Shown here piece after piece: positions 23,003-30,734 of a DNA stretch of 30,734 nucleotides; the first letter of the stretch is position 1, and every line of letters starts with the position of its first letter. The notes under the pieces were generated by a model. It was given only the letters and a program-made list of their open reading frames with translations. It had not been told where the DNA came from and made no database searches. The stretch is from UBA11512 sp964623895. GTDB lineage: Bacteria > Bacillota > Clostridia > Oscillospirales > CAG-272. The stretch spans positions 1-30,734 of the forward strand of contig CAZUWA010000017.1 in NCBI GenBank assembly GCA_964623895.1, in the 5' to 3' direction. Position numbers and translations under genes: made by a program.

Positions 23003-23270
23003 GTGCCGATCGGCAAAACGGAACTTACCACGGCAAAAGAAATTCATATCGCGCGTCTCCTTCCGATGCCGAAAGCAACTTTGGAATTCAATGAAACCGA
23101 TCGTCCGGGGAATTCTCGCTATTATCGAATAAAAAATAATCTGTTTCTCGGACACGCATCATCCGGAAGCAATACGAGATGCCGAGCACTTCCTTCTTTG
23201 GGAAGCCGAACTGTACAGTTCAGCGTTACTATGGATCAGTTTGCTTAAAACACTTGCAAAAGGAAAATGA
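23003..23270 (+). pseudogene. Relic of the PHP-domain gene of the hydrogenase operon
   Basis: The first frame starts GTG directly after the DRTGG stop and reads ELTTAKEIHIARLLPMPKAT (23021-23080), matching the internal PHP segment ELTTAEEIH..CLFP. A second frame (23133-23270) reads ICFSDTHHPEAIRDAEHFLL and LYSSALLWISLLKTLAKGK, matching the PHP C-terminus (SDAH...; YSSA). It stops with TGA overlapping the ATG of the next gene (ATGA). Family members have about 240 residues; here the N-terminal metal ligands (DLHxHS) and the middle are gone. The 81-codon frame from 23003 exists but is protein-like only at its beginning. I infer a decayed gene. Confidence 0.65.
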
Positions 23271-23830
23271 CGGATATGAAAGAGTTATCGTTAAACATTC
23301 TTGACATCGTGCAAAATTCGGTCAAAGCAGAAGCGACAATCATTGAAATTGACATTGCGGAAAAAGCAAACAAACTGACACTATCCGTTCGCGATAACGG
23401 ACACGGAATGAAAAAAGATTTTTTTAAAAATGTGCTCGATCCCTTCACCACCACGCGCACAACGAGAAAAGTGGGATTGGGGCTGTCGCTTTTGAAAATG
23501 GCAGCAGAGAGCACCGGTGGCGGATTGGAAATCATCTCAACGCACAAGGATGACGATCCAATACATTGCGGAACAACGGTATGTGCAACCTTTTGTACCG
23601 ATCACATTGACTGCCCGCCGCTTGGAGACATCGTTTCGAGCATCGTACTGCTCATTCAAAGTGCTCCCTTTACCCCACGATATCTTTACAAGCACAGCAA
23701 AAACGGAAAGAAAGCGGCAATCGACACAGACGAGCTACACGCAGAATTAGGCGCTGACATTCCCCTCAATCTGCCGGAGGTTCTTAGATTTATCGCCGAA
23801 TATCTAAGCGAACAGGAAGCTTTATTATAA
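23267..23830 (+). CDS. GHKL-type ATPase of the hydrogenase operon
   Basis: 187 residues with histidine-kinase-like ATP-binding boxes: N box SLNILDIVQNSVKAEA (Asn17), G1 box RDNGHGM (42-48), and G2 box KVGLGLSLLKMAAE (68-81). It lacks a phospho-acceptor domain and any membrane segment. The C-terminal LPEVLRFIAEYLSEQ is typical of this operon-specific group. Start ATG 23267 overlaps the PHP relic stop; ATG 23276 is an alternative. These proteins accompany hydABC in many Clostridia; a regulatory or kinase-like role is presumed but not shown. Unlike the neighbouring relics this gene looks intact. Confidence 0.88.
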   Translation: MTDMKELSLNILDIVQNSVKAEATIIEIDIAEKANKLTLSVRDNGHGMKKDFFKNVLDPFTTTRTTRKVGLGLSLLKMAAESTGGGLEIISTHKDDDPIHCGTTVCATFCTDHIDCPPLGDIVSSIVLLIQSAPFTPRYLYKHSKNGKKAAIDTDELHAELGADIPLNLPEVLRFIAEYLSEQEALL

Positions 23831-23880
23831 AGAAGATCAAACAAATTCATATGAATAAAAATAGGAAAGGATCTACCACT

Positions 23881-24243
23881 ATGAAAACATTAGCAGAACT
23901 CGCCGTCATCAGAGAACGCATGAAGGCAGCGGTCTCGGTTCGTAAGAGCAAAAGCAAATATCGTATCGTTGTCGGCATGGCAACCTGCGGCATCGCTGCA
24001 GGCGCAAGACCGGTCATGAACGCATTGCTAGAAGAAATCTCCGCAAAAGGGTTGGAAGAGACCGTTCAGGTGTCCCAGAGCGGATGCGTCGGTATCTGCC
24101 AATATGAGCCGATCGTCGAGGTGTTCGAGGGCGGACAAAAGACCACCTATGTTAAAATGAATCCCGAGAAAGCAAAAAAAGTCATTGAATCTCACATCAA
24201 AAAAGATATCGTCTTAACCGAATATACCATCGGTGAGATGTAA
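23881..24243 (+). CDS. Thioredoxin-like [2Fe-2S] ferredoxin-domain protein
   Basis: 120 residues from ATG 23881 with AGGAAAGGA upstream; an in-frame ATG ten codons earlier overlaps that ribosome site. The fold is NuoE-like: GMATCGIAAGARPVMNALLE provides the first cysteine and QSGCVGICQYEPIVEV two more, with a missing or shifted fourth. The family pattern is C-X(n)-C-X3-C; ligand count should be checked. Such proteins sit between the GHKL gene and hydB in clostridial operons, and probably carry one [2Fe-2S] cluster in the electron path. hydB starts 33 bases downstream. Confidence 0.88.
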   Translation: MKTLAELAVIRERMKAAVSVRKSKSKYRIVVGMATCGIAAGARPVMNALLEEISAKGLEETVQVSQSGCVGICQYEPIVEVFEGGQKTTYVKMNPEKAKKVIESHIKKDIVLTEYTIGEM

Positions 24244-24276
24244 ATAACAAAACAAGGAAAGGTTAGGACTTTAAGT

Positions 24277-26094
24277 ATGTTTCGTTCACATGTATTGATC
24301 TGCGGCGGTACAGGCTGTTCTGCTTCCAACAGTGACGAGATCCGTATGCACCTTGAAAAAGAAATCGCCAATGCCGGACTTGACTTGGAAGTCAAGGTGG
24401 TACAGACAGGTTGTTTCGGTTTATGCGCACTCGGACCGATCATGATCGTCTATCCGGAAGGCACATTCTACAGCAGAGTCACCACGGCTGACGTTCCGGA
24501 GATCGTCAGCGAGCACCTGCTCAAAGGTCGTGTTGTCAGACGTTTGGTGTATGATGAAACACTTCAAGAAGGTACAAACGAAATCAAATCCCTCTCCGAG
24601 ACCAGTTTCTACAAAAAACAGAAGAGAATTGCACTGCGCAACTGCGGCGTGATCAACCCGGAAAACATTGAAGAATACATCGGTGTAGACGGCTATCAGG
24701 CGCTTGGTAAGGTACTGACCGAAATGACACCGGATGAAGTCATTCAAACCATCATAGATTCGGGACTGCGTGGCAGAGGCGGTGGCGGATTCCCGACAGG
24801 TTTAAAGTGGAAATTTGCTTCCGGTGACAGAGGAAAAATCCAAAAATATGTTGCTTGCAACGCCGACGAAGGCGACCCGGGCGCATTCATGGATCGTTCC
24901 ATTTTGGAGGGTGACCCCCACGCTGTTTTGGAAGCAATGGCAATCGCCGGATATGCCATCGGCGCAAGCGAAGGCTATATCTATGTTCGTGCGGAATATC
25001 CGATCGCAATTCACCGTCTTGAAGTTGCCATTAAGCAAGCACACGAATACGGCATGTTGGGCAAAGACATCTTTGGCACAGGCTTCAACTTTGATATCAA
25101 GCTCCGTTTTGGTGCAGGCGCATTCGTTTGCGGCGAAGAAACCGCATTGATGACCTCTATTGAAGGCAACAGAGGCGAACCGCGTCCCCGTCCGCCCTTC
25201 CCGGCTGTCAAAGGGCTGTTCGGCAAGCCCACCGTGCTGAACAATGTTGAAACATATGCAAACATTTGTCAGATCATTTTGAACGGTCCGGAATGGTTTG
25301 CTTCAATGGGTACTGAAAAATCCAAAGGCACCAAGGTCTTCGCTCTCGGCGGCAAGATCAAGCATACAGGTCTGGTCGAAGTTCCGATGGGCACGACACT
25401 TCGTGAAGTCATCGAAGAGATTGGCGGCGGCATCCCAAACGGTAAAAAGTTCAAAGCCGCCCAAACCGGCGGACCTTCCGGCGGATGCATTCCCGCAAGC
25501 ATGATCGACACTCCGATCGACTATGACAACCTTGTTGCCATCGGCTCAATGATGGGTTCGGGCGGTCTCATTGTCATGGACGAAGATACCTGTATGGTCG
25601 ATATTGCTCGCTTCTTCCTCGACTTTACCGTCGACGAATCCTGTGGCAAATGCACCCCCTGCCGTATCGGTACAAAGAGACTGCTTGAGATCCTTGACAA
25701 GATCATCGCAGGTAATGGCGAGCTTTCCGACCTTGAAGAACTGGAGGAACTGGCAAACTACATCAAATCCGCTTCCCTTTGCGGTCTCGGTCAAACTGCC
25801 CCCAACCCCGTCCTTTCCACCCTCAAGCGCTTTAGAGATGAGTATGTAGCGCACGTTGTTGACAAAAAATGCCCTGCCGGCGTCTGCAAGTCGCTTCTGC
25901 AGTACAAAATCGATCAGGAAAAGTGTATTGGCTGCGGCATGTGCATGAGAAATTGCCCGACTTCTGCCATCACCAGAACCGGTTATGTCGCTCCCGGACA
26001 CAAACTGGCTTCCTGCGTCATTGATACCTCCAAGTGTGTCAAGTGCGGCGCTTGTATGAACAACTGTAAATTTAAAGCAATTTCCAAGAACTGA
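24277..26094 (+). CDS. hydB: HydB subunit: NuoF-like NADH/FMN flavoprotein
   Basis: 605 residues. Order of domains: N-terminal thioredoxin-like [2Fe-2S] with C9, C14, C46 and C50; the NuoF core with the NADH/FMN loop GLRGRGGGGFPTGLKW (164-178) and NADEGDPGAFMDRSI; a [4Fe-4S] site with C456, C459, C462 (ESCGKCTPCRIGT) and C502; and a C-terminal ferredoxin domain with two CxxCxxCxxxC sets, C550-C560 and C587-C597. This is the flavin subunit where electrons from NADH are split or joined in bifurcating hydrogenases. The start follows TTAGGAC by 8 bases. It lies 17 bases before hydA. Confidence 0.97.
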   Translation: MFRSHVLICGGTGCSASNSDEIRMHLEKEIANAGLDLEVKVVQTGCFGLCALGPIMIVYPEGTFYSRVTTADVPEIVSEHLLKGRVVRRLVYDETLQEGTNEIKSLSETSFYKKQKRIALRNCGVINPENIEEYIGVDGYQALGKVLTEMTPDEVIQTIIDSGLRGRGGGGFPTGLKWKFASGDRGKIQKYVACNADEGDPGAFMDRSILEGDPHAVLEAMAIAGYAIGASEGYIYVRAEYPIAIHRLEVAIKQAHEYGMLGKDIFGTGFNFDIKLRFGAGAFVCGEETALMTSIEGNRGEPRPRPPFPAVKGLFGKPTVLNNVETYANICQIILNGPEWFASMGTEKSKGTKVFALGGKIKHTGLVEVPMGTTLREVIEEIGGGIPNGKKFKAAQTGGPSGGCIPASMIDTPIDYDNLVAIGSMMGSGGLIVMDEDTCMVDIARFFLDFTVDESCGKCTPCRIGTKRLLEILDKIIAGNGELSDLEELEELANYIKSASLCGLGQTAPNPVLSTLKRFRDEYVAHVVDKKCPAGVCKSLLQYKIDQEKCIGCGMCMRNCPTSAITRTGYVAPGHKLASCVIDTSKCVKCGACMNNCKFKAISKN

Positions 26095-26111
26095 GAAAGG
26101 AGAACCTAAAA

Positions 26112-27863
<1,752 letters not shown>

Positions 27864-27879
27864 GATCAAATCAAAAAAA

Positions 27880-27938
27880 GGGGCGGTAAAAAACTTTTTG
27901 CTGCCCCCAAAAAGCGGCAGAAAGACGCCGTTTTTTTG
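27880..27938 (+). terminator. Tandem hairpins ending the hydrogenase operon
   Basis: Hairpin 1: GGGGCGGTAAAAA with TTTTTGCTGCCCC (27880-27907), 13 pairs including two wobbles. Hairpin 2: AAAAAGCGGC with GCCGTTTTTTT (27909-27938), one bulge, with the T-tract of a classic intrinsic terminator. Confidence 0.85.
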
Positions 27939-28000
27939 TATTATTGTCCCATTTATTCCATTGCAAAAGCGGCGGCTTATAGCCAACAAAAGAGATCTAT

Positions 28001-28026
28001 AGGAGGTTATTAGCACCTCCTTTTTT
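28001..28026 (+). terminator. Third hairpin, AGGAGGT stem with T-tract
   Basis: AGGAGGT (28001-28007) pairs with ACCTCCT (28015-28021), 7-base loop, followed by TTTTT. It sits 107 bases upstream of the glycosidase gene. The left arm is a perfect Shine-Dalgarno but leads only to a stop-rich stretch, so it reads as a terminator or an attenuator. Confidence 0.7.
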
Positions 28027-28132
28027 GAAAATTCATAGAAAGCACTTGATTTTTCTCAATAAAAGGTATATCATAAACGGTACTGTTTGTTAGTGAAAGG
28101 AAACGCTTTGACTCTGTCGAAGATAAAAACAT

Positions 28133-29773
28133 ATGAACCGAAAGAAAAATCTTCCGCTCTGGATCGTCGTTCTGCTAGATATTTTGTTGATCGGTATCTG
28201 TTTGCTGACATTTGCATTCTTCCATCACGTGAAGGATGCAATGTTTGAAAGTGATACTTTCCTTCCGGACATCGACCGTCCGACCTTAACCACATCCGAG
28301 CCCGAAGAACACCTTGTCCATGAATGGATATTCAAAGAAAAAATCTCCGCCGGATGCACCACAGAAGGCTATACCGTTTATGTCTGCTCCTGTGGAGAAG
28401 AAAAGAAAGAAGAGCACACAGAACCGTTTGGACACAGTGATACAATCCTCAAAAACAAGACAGATGCCACCTTTGAGCATCCAGGGTACACAGGTGATGA
28501 ATATTGCAACCGTTGCGGAGAACTGTTGCGAGCCGGGCAGGAAACGCCGGCACTGCAACATAAAAGTACGGTACTCATCAACGCTGTGGAAGCGACCTGT
28601 GTAAAAAATGGTTATTCGGGAGATATCTTCTGCAATGACTGCCAAAAAATCGTTGCCAAAGGCAGTGTGACACCGAAAACAGACCATCACTATACTAAAA
28701 GTGCCGTTATTGCATCAACCTGCATCACGCAAGGTTATACCCTTTATTGCTGTAATAACTGCTCCGCGGAGCGAAAGAGCGATTATACCGAAAAAAGTAC
28801 GCACACACAGAGCTGCGGCGGAAAATGCGCCGTTTGCCAAGAATATCTTGTGGATATTTCCGGGCAGTTCGGCATAAACGGTGCGGGTATGTTTTTAGAT
28901 GATGACCAAGTTGTCAGACTCACCGATGACGAGAAGATCAGACAATATGCAAAGGATCATCATATCACCTTGCCGAAAGACGATGTGTCATTCGCGGAAA
29001 GCGAAAAATATATTTCTCTTTACCGCAGTCACGACATCTATCTCGCCGTTAGAGAGATCAACCGAAGCCGTGGAAGTTCTTACCCTGCGCTGCGCTACTA
29101 TATCTATGACATTTATGTCAGAAATATCGAGAATTTCTATACTGTCACAAAAAAGGATGCTCTTGAAAACCAAGTGGCATATGCCGAAAAAAATATGGGT
29201 GCAGAAGTCGTTGCCGCTATCAATGGGGACTATTACAACTTAGGGCATTGCAAGATTGCCGTTCGAAACGGTCAGATTGCCAACAACAAAGTGGGTGAAA
29301 CAGTCAATCGGGACGTAGCGGCTCTCTATTACGACGGCAGATTGTGCACTTATACACCTGAAAATTATGATTTAAATACGATCATGGCGCAAGATCCCTA
29401 TCAGATCTGGAATTTCGGTCCGGCACTCATTGATGAAAACGGTAAGGCGATAAAAAAGTTCGACAGCAACAGTTATGCAGGCATCATGAATGAAGAAGCG
29501 CCTCGTTCTGCGATCGGATATTATGCTCCCGGGCACTATTGCTTTGTTGGAGTGGTTGGACGGCAGAAAGATGTTCCCGCCGGATTGAAAATGAAGGATC
29601 TGGCAACCATCTTTGAAAAACTCGGATGCGCGGTAGGCTACAATTTGGACGGTGGCGACAGTTCTCAATCCTACAATGCAGGAGAAGTTCTCTATCACAG
29701 CAACGATCACCGCTCTGTACCTGACATTCTCCTCATCGGAGAGATAAAAAGAAAGGATGAAGAAGGATCATGA
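28133..29773 (+). CDS. Membrane-anchored phosphodiester glycosidase (NAGPA-like) with Cys repeats
   Basis: 546 residues. A signal-anchor helix (8-30) puts the rest outside the cell. Residues 62-224 are four degenerate repeats of about 40 residues, each with C..EGYT.Y.C..CGE-type spacing (for example GCTTEGYTVYVCSCGEE), followed by a CGGKCAVC knuckle; such repeats are common in clostridial surface proteins and may bind a metal. The C-terminal domain (about 295-540) is a phosphodiester glycosidase fold of the NAGPA type: AAINGDYYN, PRSAIGYYAPGHYCFVGVVG and GYNLDGGDSSQS. It may uncap or trim sugar-phosphate polymers. No good ribosome site precedes ATG 28133. It overlaps the next gene by 4 bases. 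Confidence 0.85.
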   Translation: MNRKKNLPLWIVVLLDILLIGICLLTFAFFHHVKDAMFESDTFLPDIDRPTLTTSEPEEHLVHEWIFKEKISAGCTTEGYTVYVCSCGEEKKEEHTEPFGHSDTILKNKTDATFEHPGYTGDEYCNRCGELLRAGQETPALQHKSTVLINAVEATCVKNGYSGDIFCNDCQKIVAKGSVTPKTDHHYTKSAVIASTCITQGYTLYCCNNCSAERKSDYTEKSTHTQSCGGKCAVCQEYLVDISGQFGINGAGMFLDDDQVVRLTDDEKIRQYAKDHHITLPKDDVSFAESEKYISLYRSHDIYLAVREINRSRGSSYPALRYYIYDIYVRNIENFYTVTKKDALENQVAYAEKNMGAEVVAAINGDYYNLGHCKIAVRNGQIANNKVGETVNRDVAALYYDGRLCTYTPENYDLNTIMAQDPYQIWNFGPALIDENGKAIKKFDSNSYAGIMNEEAPRSAIGYYAPGHYCFVGVVGRQKDVPAGLKMKDLATIFEKLGCAVGYNLDGGDSSQSYNAGEVLYHSNDHRSVPDILLIGEIKRKDEEGS

Positions 29774-29979
29774 GAAATTTTTTTGACCGTGTTTTCGCCA
29801 TTTTGCCGCATGTGAACATCGCCCTTGCAGTCGTGGTGATCACTTGCTTTATCATCGATCGTTTTAACCGCATGATGGAATTTATGAACAGCGATGTCAC
29901 CAAAATGTTGGTGCTGATCTTCGCAATCCTATCCCTTGTGCAGGCGATCATGTATATTATTTTCAGAAGAACAAAATAA
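29770..29979 (+). CDS. Small two-helix membrane protein
   Basis: 69 residues with two hydrophobic helices, about 13-30 (NIALAVVVITCFIID) and 44-63 (MLVLIFAILSLVQAIMYIIF), and a basic C-terminal RRTK. AAGGA precedes ATG 29770, which overlaps the glycosidase TGA (ATGA), so the two are translated together and probably act together in the membrane. I do not recognise the family. A terminator follows. Confidence 0.78.
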   Translation: MRNFFDRVFAILPHVNIALAVVVITCFIIDRFNRMMEFMNSDVTKMLVLIFAILSLVQAIMYIIFRRTK

Positions 29980-29988
29980 GAAAGCCCA

Positions 29989-30025
29989 ATCCGATCTCTT
30001 TTCAAGGAAAAGGATCGGGTTTTTC
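29989..30025 (+). terminator. Terminator of the glycosidase operon
   Basis: AATCCGATC-CTTTTC (29989-30003, one bulged T) pairs with GAAAAGGATCGGGTT (to 30020 region), followed by TTTC. A 3-base loop and a long stem. Confidence 0.85.
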
Positions 30026-30045
30026 AAGAAATATTTAAGAATTTC

Positions 30046-30734
30046 TGTAGTTTTGTCAATGATCTGATACCAAAAAAGTCAAGAAATAAAGTAACGAGTT
30101 TTGTTAAGCGCTTTTGCTGACGCTCGTTGAACTCTCACGCGCGATCAAATACCGGGGCTTTCAGGATGTGTGCGCTTAGTTTTAGTAAAATGGGTAAATT
30201 CGGCTCCGTTGTCGGTCTGAATCGTCTTTGGAGCATACCCAAAGAAAGTAATGGCACGTTTTACAAAGTCTATGGTGGAATAACCGCTGTTTTCTTCGTA
30301 AGCATAGATAAACCTCTTTCTTGACGCTTCTTCTATCATAGTGTATTGATAGAATTTTTGACCGTTTTTCCCTGAATAACAAACTTTCGGAACGAATTTC
30401 ACGTCCATTTGCCACTTGATACCGATCATAGCCGGAGTGTCGTATGGTTTGTTATGCAGCGACTTTTTCTTTGTGGATTCTGCCTTTTTACGAAATCCGA
30501 GATGAACAAAGACACGGTACAGAGAACCGGGATGGTGGGAATATGCCTTGTCCTCGCGCAGCTTGCCATATAACTCACCTAAGGATATGTTGGGGGTTCT
30601 TCTGTGATAATCCTTGATCCACTTGATCTCCTGCTCGGTGTGGGCATTCGGATGCGGAGAATACAGACGCTGGGACTTTGGCATAAGGGATTCCTTGGTG
30701 CCGTCATACGCTTTATTCCACCGCATCAGAGAGG
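30046..30734 (-). mobile_element. IS481-like insertion sequence, one end, runs past the window
   Basis: The outer end TGTAGTTTTGTCAATGATCT at 30046 matches the right end of the 332-bp element at 19333. The element continues through the transposase gene and off the right edge. The immediate flank is the glycosidase terminator region. Confidence 0.85.
30145..30734 (-). CDS. IS481-like transposase, 5'-partial and C-terminally truncated
   Basis: The frame is open to the right edge, so the N-terminus is outside. Visible are a helix-turn-helix part (HTEQEIKWIKDYHRRTPNIS) and the DDE integrase core with the first Asp in WQMDVKFVP and the second in QTDNGAEF. The protein stops at KTKRTHPESPGI, only about 100 bases from the element end. 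Family members continue for roughly another 100 residues that include the catalytic Glu, so this product should be inactive. The copy at 19002 ends identically. Family assignment from the integrase core and TGT ends. Confidence 0.8.
   Translation of the reverse strand, partial: SLMRWNKAYDGTKESLMPKSQRLYSPHPNAHTEQEIKWIKDYHRRTPNISLGELYGKLREDKAYSHHPGSLYRVFVHLGFRKKAESTKKKSLHNKPYDTPAMIGIKWQMDVKFVPKVCYSGKNGQKFYQYTMIEEASRKRFIYAYEENSGYSTIDFVKRAITFFGYAPKTIQTDNGAEFTHFTKTKRTHPESPGI

Noticed and set aside
23003..23248. An 81-codon frame directly after the DRTGG stop, as a gene in its own right
   Set aside because: Its start matches an internal PHP segment, but the end does not look coding, and the true PHP C-terminus lies in another frame. 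Treated as part of the relic.

Overview
The window looks like a chromosomal segment of an endospore-forming anaerobe of the class Clostridia. The reasons are a bifurcating-type [FeFe] hydrogenase operon, spoIVA, spoVG, a YlmC/YmxH sporulation protein, a spore-type LysM-GH18 hydrolase, and small DUF421/DUF4363 membrane proteins that often pair in Clostridia. Base composition is moderate and genes are tightly packed, with clear intrinsic terminators. No rRNA, tRNA, CRISPR array or prophage was seen.

Layout. Positions 1-1112 hold the end of a DUF421 (YetF-type) gene and a DUF4363 gene. A small membrane-protein gene on the minus strand (1149-1445) has a good promoter but is broken by two frame changes. 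Reading leftwards from 9022 to 1516 come murC, rlmB, an 849-residue membrane protein that is recognisably a P-type ATPase but has lost its catalytic motifs, and a pair of radical-SAM genes. spoVG stands alone, facing a YihY-family gene. glyA and a SLOG-domain gene follow on the plus strand. A minus-strand operon then carries a Dabb-domain gene, a HAD phosphatase, mutY, rpsB and tsf; rpsB has its own promoter and a leader that could fold over its Shine-Dalgarno sequence. The plus-strand sporulation cluster is a 34-codon transmembrane peptide gene, spoIVA and ylmC/ymxH. After a small unknown gene and a 332-bp deleted insertion-sequence derivative come the LysM-GH18 gene and, on the minus strand, an Mrp/NBP35 ATPase gene.

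The right third is a hydrogenase operon: hydC-like, DRTGG-domain protein, GHKL ATPase, 2Fe-2S thioredoxin-like protein, hydB and hydA. Together HydABC would couple NADH and reduced ferredoxin to H2. In the two gaps where related clostridial operons carry an RsbW-type anti-sigma gene and a PHP-domain gene, I find decayed relics of exactly those genes, each still ending in an ATGA overlap with the next intact gene. The window closes with a membrane-anchored phosphodiester glycosidase with four cysteine-containing repeats, a small membrane protein, and one end of a second insertion-sequence copy whose transposase lacks its C-terminus.

Most noteworthy: the catalytically dead P-type ATPase homologue, the two relics in the hydrogenase operon, the peptide gene directly upstream of spoIVA, and the deletion-derived mobile element that keeps an in-frame fused mini-ORF.
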